From Bacillota bacterium (GTDB taxonomy: Bacteria; Bacillota_I; Bacilli_A; Izemoplasmatales; Hujiaoplasmataceae), in assembly GCA_018818595.1 (NCBI GenBank), contig JAHIRM010000013.1:62001-126000 (forward strand): 64,000 bases of DNA, given 5' to 3'. The position numbers and the translations under genes were made by a program. The notes under the pieces are model-generated. The model saw only the letters and a list, made by a program, of their open reading frames with translations. It ran no database searches and was not told the DNA's origin. Below, piece after piece: positions 27,101 to 36,271 of this stretch. Each line of letters starts with the position of its first letter. Positions within the stretch are counted from its first letter, which is position 1.

Positions 27101-28657
27101 CCTTTTGAAACCTTTTTAGGGTTTAAAGGTGATAAAGTTCCAGATATTGATTTGAATTTTTCAGGAGATTATCAAGGAACTGTCCATGAATACATTCGAA
27201 AATTATTTGGACAAAATTATGCATTCAGAGCAGGGACGATAGGAACTTGTGCTGCTAAAACTGCCTATGCAATGGTAAGAGATTACTACGAAAAAGCAAA
27301 TAAATTATTAGAAGAAAATAATCAAAACCCCATTCGAATTCGTCGAGCTGAAATGGAACGATTAGCAAAAGGAATTGAAGGATCTAAAAAAACCAGTGGA
27401 CAACACCCTGGGGGGATTGTGGTCGTGCCAAACAATCAAGAAATATATGATGTGACGCCAGTTCAATATCCAGGAGACTCACAAGACACTTCTTGGAAAA
27501 CGACTCATTTTGATTATCATACGTTTGAAAATAATCTTTTTAAATTAGATGTATTGGGTCATGATGATCCCACAATGATTCGGTACTTAATGGATCTTGT
27601 AAAAAAAGAACCACTTGAATTCCCGTTTTCTGACCCGAAAGATATTCCTGTGGATGATAAAGAAGTATATCGACTACTTTCAGGAACAGATGTTATTGGT
27701 TTAACGTCTTCAGAAATCTCAAGTGAAGTAGCATCTTATGGTATACCGGAATTTGGAACTAATTTTGTTCGAGGTATGTTAAAAGATTCGAGACCACAAA
27801 CGTTCTCTGAACTTGTTAAAATATCTGGATTATCTCATGGAACAGATGTTTGGAGTAGCAATGCTCAAGATTTAATTACAGGGCGAAGAAAAGAATTTGG
27901 TCGAGTTGATTTTAAGGACATTATTGGTTGTAGAGACGATATTATGGTTGATTTGATTGGTTATGGTATGCAACCAACCATGGCTTTTGAAATTATGGAG
28001 TTTGTTCGAAAGGGTAAAGCACCAGTAAATCCCGAAAAGTGGGCAATTTACGCAGATTTAATGAGACAAATTAATGTTCCAGAATGGTACATTTGGTCTT
28101 GTAGTAAAATTAAATATATGTTTCCAAAAGCACATGCGACAGCTTACGTATTAATGGCAATGAGAATTGCCTGGTTTAAATTATATAAACCTATTTATTT
28201 TTATTCTGGGTATTTTTCAAAGCGCGCATCTGTATTTGATGTTGATGCGTTTATGGAAGGGGAAAGTTCCATCAAACGAAAACTAGATGAAATTTCTTCC
28301 AAAGGAAATGATGCTTCTGAAAGAGACAAAAACCTTGTTACTATACTTGAATTAGCACTTGAAATGGTAAAAAGAGGATTTTCATTCTTGCCAATTGATA
28401 TCATGAAATCTCAAGAAACAGATTTTGTAATTTCAGAGGATAAAAAATCATTATTACTGCCTTTTATTGTTATTGATTCTTTAGGTAAAAACGTTGCGAG
28501 TTCTATTATCGAAGCTAGAAACGAAAAATCTTTTATTTCCAAACAAGATATTAAAAATCGCACAAAACTTTCTACAACTCTTTTTGATAAATTAGATTGT
28601 CTTGGAACGTTTGAAGGAATGATAGAAGAAAATCAAATGTCATTGTTTGATTTATAA
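24182..28657 (+). CDS. polC: DNA polymerase III alpha subunit, PolC type
   Basis: PolC is the main replicative polymerase of low-GC Gram-positives, with proofreading built in. The 1491-aa product has N-terminal regions, an OB fold (about 220-320) and a PHP domain opening with HIHTKMSSLDG. That PHP domain is split by a DEDD exonuclease (VFDIETTGL near 415, HNADFDLGH, HRAINDAKATTEVF). The polymerase core follows, with a zinc-binding pair CPKC/CPVC and PDIDLNFSGDYQ near 987-998. GGAGTTGAT precedes ATGATG, so the start could be either ATG. A TATAAT box is at 24152-24157. It stands alone as a single-gene unit. Confidence 0.97.
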   Translation: MMNDKMEKLLKLMELNDSIISEYGSLQSLEVDDMTCTWIFSFLFDKPIPILRYRNFISHLRNIPETVSSVHKIEYTVTFEESNDSDLMDYYEYVIDFLTDEDKRISPLKEYPTDIENKNIKILVPYGAKSASMFRKEIENELHKNGFHAVVEIQVDESCKPIEEQIAKTSRSFVDSNQVSTISKRAVYEQLYEDKPVGNDFFAIKDLPYDEQDLEEYKAKNGNKANFTLQGNIVSIEIRELRSSSQANMIISDGEDSISIKKRLTSPEDKTFCNAIKEGTGLLVNGYAIYDSYYGEVVINAIGLAKSTDIIPKSLREDDAKEKRVELHIHTKMSSLDGVNTITEYVERAKIWGHTAIGVCDHGSVQSFPELFQLTKDQSIKPLYGLELTYVNDESVRITKGDANQLLSDATYVVFDIETTGLSVMYDTLIEIAGVKIKNGAIIGDFQSFVNPQKELSDFTTKLTGITASMVKDAPLIYTVLKDFYEFSKDAILVAHNADFDLGHIYYNYKNIGVFKGIQPSIDTLTLAKALYPDRSRYSLDQLCRFLKVPLNDHHRAINDAKATTEVFLHMLKKLRKEGIHRFNDINLLIDPQNVHKYPYPKHINLLVKKQEGLKNLYKILSQALTVHFDRDGKVVKSNLDKFRKGILVSSGCRNSDFFEIAMNKSREELLEAAKYYDYLEVQAPSTFSYMHHQMPNWQNVIQDVIKRIVEVGEDLNILVCATGDVHHLDPSDVKYREIMINTPLVGGGGFHKLYNEKEKPSQYFMTTNELLQEFKFLGDEKAFELVVKNPNVIAESVDDIQIFPKKLFVPSDEFLAEQGVPSINIKVETMARERAEKIYGNPLPLLVKKRLDVELDSIIKNQFSTVYYISHLLVKKSLDDGYLVGSRGSVGSSIVATFMDITEVNPLPPHYVCPKCHFSAFKKTEEARTLYGTNDFENQNQKLLDRTDSGWDLPNQHCPVCGTPLLKDGHDIPFETFLGFKGDKVPDIDLNFSGDYQGTVHEYIRKLFGQNYAFRAGTIGTCAAKTAYAMVRDYYEKANKLLEENNQNPIRIRRAEMERLAKGIEGSKKTSGQHPGGIVVVPNNQEIYDVTPVQYPGDSQDTSWKTTHFDYHTFENNLFKLDVLGHDDPTMIRYLMDLVKKEPLEFPFSDPKDIPVDDKEVYRLLSGTDVIGLTSSEISSEVASYGIPEFGTNFVRGMLKDSRPQTFSELVKISGLSHGTDVWSSNAQDLITGRRKEFGRVDFKDIIGCRDDIMVDLIGYGMQPTMAFEIMEFVRKGKAPVNPEKWAIYADLMRQINVPEWYIWSCSKIKYMFPKAHATAYVLMAMRIAWFKLYKPIYFYSGYFSKRASVFDVDAFMEGESSIKRKLDEISSKGNDASERDKNLVTILELALEMVKRGFSFLPIDIMKSQETDFVISEDKKSLLLPFIVIDSLGKNVASSIIEARNEKSFISKQDIKNRTKLSTTLFDKLDCLGTFEGMIEENQMSLFDL

Positions 28658-28731
28658 AAAAAACACATAAATTACATATATATTTTGAATATTTTGTTGT
28701 ATAATATTTTTGAATAAAGGAGGTTCTTATC

Positions 28732-29436
28732 ATGAGACTTAGAAGTTCAAATCCAGTTTTAAGAGGGATTGATTCTCGAGCAACATATTCAGACCACGCA
28801 GTTACTTATGCAAACGTTGCGATGAAAACAATCTTTTTGGTAGCTATTACAGGAATAGTAGCGCTTTATATTTCAAATAATTTAGAATTTGTTAACTTTG
28901 GATGGCTCATCGGAGCATTTGTAATTGGATTTATTAGCGTAATTGTGGGAACAAGGTCTGTAAAGCTTTCTCCAATATTTTCAGTTATATATGCAGTTTC
29001 TGAAGGAGTTGTTTTAGGGGTTGTTTCATCGATGTTTGCTTATTTATATGAAGGAATCGTGCCTACAGCATTAATGACAACATTAATTGTTTTAGTAGTG
29101 ATGATGTTATTGTATTCAACCGGAATTATAAAAGTAACACAAAAATTTGCATCTTTTATGGTTGTTGCATTAATCTCTGTTATTTTTATGTCGCTTATTT
29201 CGTTAATACTTCCTACCGCAATTACAGGTCAATTTTATTACTTAGTAGCAGGATTATCTGCGTTGTTATCTGCATTTTTCTTATTCCTTGATTTTGAAAG
29301 CATTCGTACTTGTGTTGATTCTGGAACTGACGCAAAATATGGATGGATTTTATCGCTTGGATTAATGGTGACTTTAGTCTGGATTTACGTAGAAATATTA
29401 CGATTGCTTGCAATTTTTGGTAGTCGTCGTAATTAA
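28732..29436 (+). CDS. Bax inhibitor-1/YccA family membrane protein
   Basis: The 234-aa protein has seven predicted helices after an N-terminal soluble stretch, and a helix with DFESIRTCVDSG, a conserved type of loop in bacterial BI-1 (YetJ/YccA) proteins. Bacterial homologues have been described as pH-sensitive calcium leak channels; whether that applies here is not known. AAAGGAGG is 7 bp upstream of ATG. It sits between polC and the pheS promoter and is probably monocistronic. Confidence 0.85.
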   Translation: MRLRSSNPVLRGIDSRATYSDHAVTYANVAMKTIFLVAITGIVALYISNNLEFVNFGWLIGAFVIGFISVIVGTRSVKLSPIFSVIYAVSEGVVLGVVSSMFAYLYEGIVPTALMTTLIVLVVMMLLYSTGIIKVTQKFASFMVVALISVIFMSLISLILPTAITGQFYYLVAGLSALLSAFFLFLDFESIRTCVDSGTDAKYGWILSLGLMVTLVWIYVEILRLLAIFGSRRN

Positions 29437-29438
29437 TC

Positions 29439-29466
29439 TTGTCAAATCATTAATAAATGATATAAT
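29439..29466 (+). promoter_or_regulatory. Promoter of T-box-pheST
   Basis: TTGTCA (29439-29444) and TATAAT (29461-29466) are 16 bp apart, just after the BI-1 gene. Confidence 0.75.
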
Positions 29467-29472
29467 AGAATA

Positions 29473-29698
29473 GAAGAATAACACATTGATAAAGAACTAG
29501 TAATCAGACTGAAATAACTTTTTAGAGAGAAATACAAAAAGGTGCGAGTATTTTATGTTATTGCTGATGAATTCATCTTTGGAGTGAGACTAATCATCTC
29601 CGCCAGTCGGCGTTATCGACTTGAGTGCTAGATTTATCTAGAACAAAGGTGGTACCACGGTTAAATAATCGCCCTTTTTTAGGGCGATTTTTTCTTTT
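29473..29698 (+). promoter_or_regulatory. T-box leader of pheST (specifier UUC, Phe)
   Basis: AGAGAGAAA near 29524 fits the stem I GA motif. The specifier TTC is at 29572-29574, followed by A and the context TTTGGAGTG. The T-box AAAGGTGGTACCACGG is at 29645-29660, and the terminator arms AATCGCCCT / AGGGCGATT precede a long T run. Bases 29623-29656 are identical to the matching part of the thrS leader. Confidence 0.93.
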
Positions 29699-29713
29699 TT
29701 TAGGAGGATAAAT

Positions 29714-30748
29714 ATGGACTTACAAAAACAATTAGAAAAGGTTATTGAACAAGCAAAAAGCAAATTTGAATCGGTTATGAATGTGACTGAATTAACAGAT
29801 TTGAAAGCAAATTACCTTGGGAAAAAAGGTGTTTTTTCAGAGTATTTGAATCAAATGAAAGATTTGCCAAACGATCAAAAACCAGTAATCGGACAATTTA
29901 TTAATGATGCAAAAAATCAAATTTCTGCATTTTTTGAACAGGCAAAGGAAACGCTGGAAAAGCACAATATAAAAAAGAAATTAAACCAAGAATCTATTGA
30001 TATCGGGTTGCCAGGTTTAGAATTTAAAATTGGGTCTAAACATTTAATTAGCCAAGTTATTGAAGAATTAGAAGACTTATTTATTGGCATGGGATATACC
30101 ATAAAAGAAGGCCCAGAAGTAGAACAAGATCTTTATAATTTTGAAATGTTAAATTTACCGAAATCTCATCCGGCAAGAGACATGCAAGATTCTTTTTACA
30201 TAACCGATGAATTACTGTTAAGAACGCATACATCTCCTGTTCAAGTTAGAACACTTTTAGATAACGCCATGCGAAAACCAATCAAAATTATTTGTCCTGG
30301 AAAAGTATACAGAAGAGATGATGATGATCAAACTCATTCACACCAATTTACTCAAATTGAAGCTTTAGTTGTCGATCAAACAGCAAGTCTTTCTGATTTA
30401 AAAGGAACTTTATTAACGATTGCTAGAAAAATGTTTGGAGAAGACAGACAAATTAGGCTTCGCCCTTCATACTTTCCTTTTACAGAACCAAGCGTTGAAG
30501 TGGACGTGAGTTGTTACAAATGCAATGGAAAAGGTTGTTCTATGTGTAAAGGGACTGGATGGATAGAAATTCTTGGGGCAGGCATGGTAAACAATGCTGT
30601 ATTAGAAGCTGCAGGATATGACACATCAATTTATCAAGGATTTGCTCTTGGAATGGGCGTTGAGAGAATAGCAATATTAAAATACGGAATTGATGACATT
30701 AGAGCATTTTATATAAATGATTTGCGGTTTAACCGACAATTCAAGTAA
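29714..30748 (+). CDS. pheS: Phenylalanyl-tRNA synthetase alpha subunit
   Basis: The catalytic subunit of the alpha2-beta2 enzyme. The 344-aa product has an N-terminal coiled-coil that binds tRNA, the class II core with [19 protein letters not shown] (motif 2 region), and the C-terminal motif 3 [18 protein letters not shown]. Two CxxC pairs ([16 protein letters not shown]) look like a zinc knuckle inserted in the core. TAGGAGG gives the SD. pheT follows after 13 bp. Confidence 0.96.
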   Translation: MDLQKQLEKVIEQAKSKFESVMNVTELTDLKANYLGKKGVFSEYLNQMKDLPNDQKPVIGQFINDAKNQISAFFEQAKETLEKHNIKKKLNQESIDIGLPGLEFKIGSKHLISQVIEELEDLFIGMGYTIKEGPEVEQDLYNFEMLNLPKSHPARDMQDSFYITDELLLRTHTSPVQVRTLLDNAMRKPIKIICPGKVYRRDDDDQTHSHQFTQIEALVVDQTASLSDLKGTLLTIARKMFGEDRQIRLRPSYFPFTEPSVEVDVSCYKCNGKGCSMCKGTGWIEILGAGMVNNAVLEAAGYDTSIYQGFALGMGVERIAILKYGIDDIRAFYINDLRFNRQFK

Positions 30749-30761
30749 AGGAGAAGAAAAA

Positions 30762-33131
30762 ATGAATATATCATTAAATTGGTTAAAAGAATTAGTCGAT
30801 ATTTCAGTTTCTTCTGATGCGCTTGCTAATAAATTTAATCTAATGAGTTCTGAAGTTGCAAGGCTTGAAAAGTTAGTTCAAGCAACTGGATTAGTTATTG
30901 GACACGTACTATCTTGTGAAAATCATCCAAATGCAGATAAACTTCATGTTTGTCAAGTCGAAGTTTTAAATGAAGTATTACAAATTATTTGCGGCGCAGA
31001 TAACGTAAGACAAGGACTGAAAGTCATTGTTGCTCTTGATGGAGCCGTGTTACCAGGAAACTTTAAAATCAAAAAAACTAAAATTAGAGGTGTCGTTTCA
31101 AATGGAATGATTTGCTCTCTTGAAGAACTAGGAATTGATAAAAAATATCATCAAGAATCAGGAATTCATGAACTTCCTGAAGATGCTCCAATCGGTGAAA
31201 ACCCCATTGAGTATATGCACCTTGATGATGAAGTGCTTGAACTGGATTTAACACCAAACCGATCAGATTTATTATCTATGATTGGAGTGGCCTACGATAC
31301 AAAAGCATTATTATCATCAAAAGTTCACTTTGATGAACCAGACGTGTCTGAAGAATCAGAAAAAAATCCCGTTGCTGTCTTTACAGAAACAAAGGGATGT
31401 AAATCTTATTATGCTAGAGTAATCAAAAACGTGACCATAAAAGAGAGCCCTTATTGGTTGAAATCAAGATTAATTGCTTCTGGAATTAGACCGATTAATA
31501 ACATTGTTGATATCACAAATTATGTCATGTTAGAGTATGGTCAACCACTACATGCATTTGATTACGATAAGATAAAAACAGGGAAAATCGTCGTAAGAGA
31601 CGCATTCGACGAAGAAGAAATGACTACATTAGACGGCAAAAAAAGAAGATTGAATTCTGAAGATATTGTAATTACCGATGGAGAAAAAGTGCTTGCTTTA
31701 GCAGGTGTGATGGGAGGTCTTGATACAGAGGTTGTTTCTACTACATCAACCATTTTATTAGAGTCTGCAACCTTCGACCCAATTAAAGTTAGAAAAACTT
31801 CAAAATCGCAAGATTTAAGAAGTGAATCTTCCATACGCTTTGAAAGAGGATTAGACCCCAAAAGAACTGCCATAGCTGCATCAAGAGCTGCAATGCTTTT
31901 TAAAGCGCTTGCGGATGGAAAAATATTAAAAAATGTCAATTATTTTGACACTCACAATTATACAGAACTTCCAATCAAACTATCTTTAGAGCAAATTCGC
32001 AAAGTAACAGGATATGCCTACAAAGTCATGGATTTACAAGACATCTTTTCTCGTCTTAGTTTTGAATATCAAATTCTAGGAGAAACGTTTGTTGTATTTA
32101 TTCCTTCTAGAAGACAAGATATTTTGACTTATCAAGATTTAATTGAAGAAGTAGTTCGAATCTTTGGATACCATGCAATTCCTTTATCGTATCCAAATAC
32201 CCCTACAAATGGATATTTGACCTTAAAACAAAAACTTAGAAGAGTTATTCGAAACACTTTAGACGATTTTGGGTTAGATGAAGTAGTAACTTATTCCCTT
32301 GTTTCAAAAGAGAAAGCGGTTCAATTTGATTTAAAGAAAATTCCTGTAATTAAGCTTTATAATCCAATGTCAGAAGATAAAAATCACTTAAGGCATTCAC
32401 TACTCCCTTCCATGTTAGAAGTGCTGAGTTATAATCTATCCAGAAAAATGGAAAATGTTCACTTATTCGAACTTGGGAAAGGGTATCTTCCTTCTCAAGA
32501 AATTGAACTTGTGAGCGGTGTAATGACGGGATTATATCATGAATCATTATGGCAAGGCAAAAAAGAGTCAGTTGATTTTTATGCAATGAAAGGACTTTTG
32601 CTTGCTTTATTTGAAAAAGTAAACATAGAAAATATTTTGATTGCCAAACCAGAGACTGATTTACCAAATATGCATCCAGGAATTTGCGCTGAAATTATTA
32701 TAGGTGGAAAGTTTGTAGGATTTTTCGGAAAATTACATCCGGAAATGGAACTAAACTTTAATCTTCCTAGCACCTTTGTTTTTGAACTTAATTTAGGATT
32801 AATCGTTGAAGCCAGTAAACAAAATATCATTATGGAACCAATTGCTAAATATCCAAGTGTTTCAAGAGACATAGCGATTGTTCTTGATGCAAATACAAAC
32901 GCAAGTGAAATTGTAAGTGTCGTAAAAGAAGCTGGAAAGAAAACGTTACATTCCGTAAAAATCTTTGACGTTTACCAAGGAGACAAAATTGAAAAAGATA
33001 AAAAATCCGTTGCCATTTCGCTTGTGTTTCAAGATTACACAAAAACATTGTCCACAGAAGAAATTGATCAAATTGTGAATCGAATTGTCAAACAGTTAGA
33101 ATTAAAACTAAGTGCAACTCTACGATCATAA
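30762..33131 (+). CDS. pheT: Phenylalanyl-tRNA synthetase beta subunit
   Basis: The 789-aa product has the order expected of PheT: an N-terminal segment (ISLNWLKELVDI), an EMAP/OB tRNA-binding domain (CENHPNADKLHVCQV), B3/B4 (the editing region), B5, the core-like domain and a C-terminal anticodon-binding FDX-ACB domain (KYPSVSRDIAIVLD). AAAGGAGAAG before ATG 30762 fixes the start; the in-frame ATT-type extension back into pheS is not needed. A strong terminator follows. Confidence 0.96.
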   Translation: MNISLNWLKELVDISVSSDALANKFNLMSSEVARLEKLVQATGLVIGHVLSCENHPNADKLHVCQVEVLNEVLQIICGADNVRQGLKVIVALDGAVLPGNFKIKKTKIRGVVSNGMICSLEELGIDKKYHQESGIHELPEDAPIGENPIEYMHLDDEVLELDLTPNRSDLLSMIGVAYDTKALLSSKVHFDEPDVSEESEKNPVAVFTETKGCKSYYARVIKNVTIKESPYWLKSRLIASGIRPINNIVDITNYVMLEYGQPLHAFDYDKIKTGKIVVRDAFDEEEMTTLDGKKRRLNSEDIVITDGEKVLALAGVMGGLDTEVVSTTSTILLESATFDPIKVRKTSKSQDLRSESSIRFERGLDPKRTAIAASRAAMLFKALADGKILKNVNYFDTHNYTELPIKLSLEQIRKVTGYAYKVMDLQDIFSRLSFEYQILGETFVVFIPSRRQDILTYQDLIEEVVRIFGYHAIPLSYPNTPTNGYLTLKQKLRRVIRNTLDDFGLDEVVTYSLVSKEKAVQFDLKKIPVIKLYNPMSEDKNHLRHSLLPSMLEVLSYNLSRKMENVHLFELGKGYLPSQEIELVSGVMTGLYHESLWQGKKESVDFYAMKGLLLALFEKVNIENILIAKPETDLPNMHPGICAEIIIGGKFVGFFGKLHPEMELNFNLPSTFVFELNLGLIVEASKQNIIMEPIAKYPSVSRDIAIVLDANTNASEIVSVVKEAGKKTLHSVKIFDVYQGDKIEKDKKSVAISLVFQDYTKTLSTEEIDQIVNRIVKQLELKLSATLRS

Positions 33132-33138
33132 CGATTTT

Positions 33139-33172
33139 GAATCAGCCAATTGTTTTGGCTGATTTTCTTTTT
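33139..33172 (+). terminator. Rho-independent terminator after pheT
   Basis: Stem AATCAGCCAA / TTGGCTGATT, then T-rich sequence. Confidence 0.85.
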
Positions 33173-33336
33173 CTTTGTGAAAAATTGCTTGAAATTAATG
33201 GTATAATAAGATGACATAGAAATACAAGTATAAAACAGAAATAGGGAAGTTTTTAAATATAAAAATCACATAAAAATGTTTCTATTTTTATTATGCATAC
33301 AGAAATGATATAATTACCTTAAAGGAAAATGGTGAA

Positions 33337-34362
33337 ATGATGAATCAAATTTATAATTATACTTTAGAAAAATTACAAGCATATCTTGTTGAAAATGGAT
33401 TTAAAAAATATAATGCAAGTCAAATTTTTGAATGGATATACCAAAAAAATATTTCCGATTTTTTAGAGATGTCCAATTTAAGTCAACCGTTAAGAGAACA
33501 CCTTCAAACTCACTTCGAAATTCAAGATTTACAAATAGTATCCCATCAAGAGTCAGCTGATGGAACCAATAAATTTTTATTTAAATTACATGATGGCCAA
33601 GCAATCGAAACCGTATTGATGAGACACGAATATGGAATAAGTCTATGCGTAACAAGTCAAGTTGGATGTAGTATGGGATGTTCCTTTTGTGCATCTGGTT
33701 TGAAAAAGAAAGTAAGAGACTTAGAAATCTCTGAACTTGTGAATCAAATTATGACTGTTCAAAATAAATTAGAACTTAAAATTACTCATATTGTTGTTAT
33801 GGGAACTGGTGAACCCTTTGATAATTATGATAACGTCATAAATTTTATTAAAGTAGTGAATGATTCGAAAGGACTTGCCATTGGTCAAAGACATATTACG
33901 GTTTCAACTTGTGGAATTGTTCCTAAAATCTACCAATACGCTGAAGAGCCTATTCGAAGTAATTTAGCAGTGAGTTTACATGCATCAAACGATGCTTTAA
34001 GAACGAAAATAATGTATATCAATAAACGTTATCCAATCAAAGAAATCATTGATGCTTGTAAAGTATATTTTGAAAAGACCTCAAGAAGAATTACATTTGA
34101 ATATATATTACTAAGTGGAGTGAATGATTTTTTAGAACAAGCCGATGAATTAAGTGATTTACTAAGAGGGTTAAATGCTTATGTAAATTTAATCCCATAC
34201 AATCATGTGACTGAGTTTGAATATGAAAAAACAGACATGAGGAGAGCGATGTCTTTTTATGATAGACTTATGAGACGAGGAATTAATGCAACATTACGGA
34301 AAGAACAAGGATCTGATATTGATGCTGCTTGTGGGCAACTAAGAATGAAGTCAAAATTGTAA
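33337..34362 (+). CDS. rlmN: Dual-specificity 23S rRNA/tRNA A-C2 methyltransferase RlmN
   Basis: A radical-SAM enzyme that methylates C2 of A2503 in 23S rRNA and A37 in some tRNAs. The 341-aa product has the Fe-S motif Cys111-x3-Cys115-x2-Cys118, GTGEPFDNYDNV, and the C-terminal mechanistic Cys332 in AACGQL. Two ATGs in a row (33337, 33340) follow AAGGAAAATGGTG. The 200-bp gap upstream holds an extended -10 (TGGTATAAT, near 33199-33207) and a second TATAAT-like box near the start. In Bacillus prpC-prkC-rsgA follow; here pfkA and rubrerythrin take that place. Confidence 0.95.
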   Translation: MMNQIYNYTLEKLQAYLVENGFKKYNASQIFEWIYQKNISDFLEMSNLSQPLREHLQTHFEIQDLQIVSHQESADGTNKFLFKLHDGQAIETVLMRHEYGISLCVTSQVGCSMGCSFCASGLKKKVRDLEISELVNQIMTVQNKLELKITHIVVMGTGEPFDNYDNVINFIKVVNDSKGLAIGQRHITVSTCGIVPKIYQYAEEPIRSNLAVSLHASNDALRTKIMYINKRYPIKEIIDACKVYFEKTSRRITFEYILLSGVNDFLEQADELSDLLRGLNAYVNLIPYNHVTEFEYEKTDMRRAMSFYDRLMRRGINATLRKEQGSDIDAACGQLRMKSKL

Positions 34363-34390
34363 ATTAAGTCAACGTTTTATATTTGACTAC

Positions 34391-34418
34391 TTTACAATTT
34401 AATGATAAACTATATAAT
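34391..34418 (+). promoter_or_regulatory. Promoter of pfkA
   Basis: TTTACA (34391-34396) and TATAAT (34413-34418) with a 16-bp spacer. Confidence 0.6.
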
Positions 34419-34445
34419 AGTTTTTATTGGAAGGGAACATAAAAT

Positions 34446-35591
34446 ATGAACAAAGAGATTAAGAAAATTGCACTTTTAACTGGTGGTGGAGATTGCTCAG
34501 GATTAAACGCAGTCATCCGTGCGGTTGTTCGTACTGCCATTTTAAAATACAAGTATGAAGTAGTTGGATTTATCGGAGGATACGATGGTCTTTACAAAGA
34601 CGAGTATTTAAAATTAGATTTAAAAACAGTATCCGGAATCTTCCATCAAGGCGGAACCATTTTAAAAAATTCAAATAAAGATAACTTATTTAACTATAGA
34701 ACAGAGGATGAGTTAGGAAATATTGAATACAAAGATGTTTCAAGCGTTGCAATTGACAATCTTAATAAACACAATATTGATGCACTTGTGATTATCGGTG
34801 GAGACGGAACTTTAACATCAGCAAGAGATTTTTCAAGACAAGGAATCAATGTAGTAGGGATTCCTAAAACAATTGATAATGACGTTCCGGCAACAGATAT
34901 TACTTTTGGATACCGTACAGCGCTAGATCATATCATGTTAGCTCTTGATGCGCTTCATACAACTGCTTTTTCACACGATCGCGTCATGATTCTTGAAGTG
35001 ATGGGAAGAAATGCAGGATGGTTAGCTTTAGAAGGTGGAATTGCAGGATCCGCAGATGTTATACTCATTCCTGAAATTCCATACGATATTAATAAAGTTG
35101 CAAAACAAGTAATCGATCGTTACAAACGTGGCAGTAAATTTTCAATCATTTGTATTTCTGAGGGAGCAAAACCAATTGATGGAGATGTTACCATAAAAAT
35201 GATTGATAGAGAAAGCCCAGATTCAGTCCGTTTAGGCGGAATTGGCGAACAAATAGCAAAATCATTAGAACGATTAGTGAAGCCAATTACAGGTCAAGAC
35301 ATACGTTCCACAAATTTAGGGTACATTCAACGAGGTGGAGTCACAAACACATTTGATCGAGTTTTAAGTACAAAATATGGTTCTTTTGCTGTTGATATGA
35401 TTGCGAATGGTGATTTCGGACAAATGGTTACGATTAAAAATGACCGAATGAATAAAGTATTTATTGAAGATGTTGTTGGAGGCGGTAAAACAGGTGAAAC
35501 CAGTCGAGGTGGAGCTAGAAGAGTCGATCCAAATGGTGATTTAATCAATGCAGCAAGAGATATTGGAATTATTTTTGGAGATGAATCTTAA
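34446..35591 (+). CDS. pfkA: 6-phosphofructokinase
   Basis: Phosphorylates fructose 6-phosphate in glycolysis. The 381-aa product has GGGDCSG (13-19), GGDGT (118-122), PKTIDNDVP (140-148, catalytic Asp144) and MGRNAGWLAL. Gly121 is the residue found in ATP-dependent enzymes, whereas Lys141 replaces the Gly seen in E. coli PfkA and is common in pyrophosphate-type and long ATP-type members. The phosphoryl donor therefore cannot be settled from these motifs alone; I favour ATP. The protein is longer than the 320-aa Bacillus enzyme and fits the mixed group of about 340-400 aa. Confidence 0.92.
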   Translation: MNKEIKKIALLTGGGDCSGLNAVIRAVVRTAILKYKYEVVGFIGGYDGLYKDEYLKLDLKTVSGIFHQGGTILKNSNKDNLFNYRTEDELGNIEYKDVSSVAIDNLNKHNIDALVIIGGDGTLTSARDFSRQGINVVGIPKTIDNDVPATDITFGYRTALDHIMLALDALHTTAFSHDRVMILEVMGRNAGWLALEGGIAGSADVILIPEIPYDINKVAKQVIDRYKRGSKFSIICISEGAKPIDGDVTIKMIDRESPDSVRLGGIGEQIAKSLERLVKPITGQDIRSTNLGYIQRGGVTNTFDRVLSTKYGSFAVDMIANGDFGQMVTIKNDRMNKVFIEDVVGGGKTGETSRGGARRVDPNGDLINAARDIGIIFGDES

Positions 35592-35649
35592 ATTATTCAA
35601 AGTATGATAAAATAAATTATAAACAAAATTTCAAGGAGGAGAATAAATT

Positions 35650-36192
35650 ATGGAATTAAAAGGAAGCAAGACAGAGCAAAATTTAAAAGAAGCTTTTGCT
35701 GGAGAATCTCAAGCAAGGAACAAGTATACATTTTATGCGTCCGTAGCAAAAAAAGAAGGATATACTCAAATTTCTGATTTTTTTCTTGAAACAGCAGGAA
35801 ATGAAAAAGAACATGCAGAAATTTGGTTTAAACTACTTCATGATGGACAAGTTCCAACAACTGAAGTCAATCTTGTAGATGGAGCCAGTGGCGAGCATTA
35901 TGAATGGACAGAAATGTACAAAGGATTTGCAGAAGATGCAAAAAAAGAAGGTTTCACTAAAATTGCCTTTTTATTTGAGGCAGTCGCAAATATTGAAAAA
36001 GAGCATGAAGCAAGATACCTCGCTTTATTGCAAAGCATAAAAGATTCTAAAATCTTTGAAGCAGAATCCGATTCGCAAATGTGGATTTGTTCCGTTTGTG
36101 GACACATTCATGTTGGTAAAAAAGCCCCAAATAAATGTCCTGTCTGTTCTCATGATCAAGGATACTTCCGTCGATTTGTAAAAACATATTAA
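35650..36192 (+). CDS. Rubrerythrin
   Basis: A non-haem di-iron peroxidase that detoxifies H2O2 in anaerobes. The 180-aa product has a ferritin-like four-helix bundle with ligands Glu19, Glu52-x2-His55 and Glu116-x2-His119, then a rubredoxin-like domain with Cys147-x2-Cys150 and Cys163-x2-Cys166. AAGGAGGAG is a strong SD. It lies between pfkA and rsgA with its own terminator. Its presence is the main hint of an anaerobic or microaerophilic life. Confidence 0.96.
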   Translation: MELKGSKTEQNLKEAFAGESQARNKYTFYASVAKKEGYTQISDFFLETAGNEKEHAEIWFKLLHDGQVPTTEVNLVDGASGEHYEWTEMYKGFAEDAKKEGFTKIAFLFEAVANIEKEHEARYLALLQSIKDSKIFEAESDSQMWICSVCGHIHVGKKAPNKCPVCSHDQGYFRRFVKTY

Positions 36193-36194
36193 GA

Positions 36195-36221
36195 TTAGAA
36201 GACGTGAGTCTTCTTTTTTTT
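36195..36221 (+). terminator. Rho-independent terminator after rubrerythrin
   Basis: AGAAGAC-GTGA-GTCTTCT followed by eight T. Confidence 0.88.
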
Positions 36222-36271
36222 AGCTTTTTAAAGTATAATAGAAACAAGATATGTATTTAGGAGGTCTTTTA

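Noticed and set aside
30717-30761. Upstream extension of pheT into pheS
   Set aside because: AAAGGAGAAG just before ATG 30762 and the conserved start ISLNWLKEL fix the start there.
31562-31939. 125-codon antisense ORF within pheT
   Set aside because: No SD or homology, and pheT is a full-length conserved gene in the other frame.
36251-36271. ATG 36251 as rsgA start
   Set aside because: The SD GGAGGT would lie inside the gene; TTG 36272 is properly spaced.
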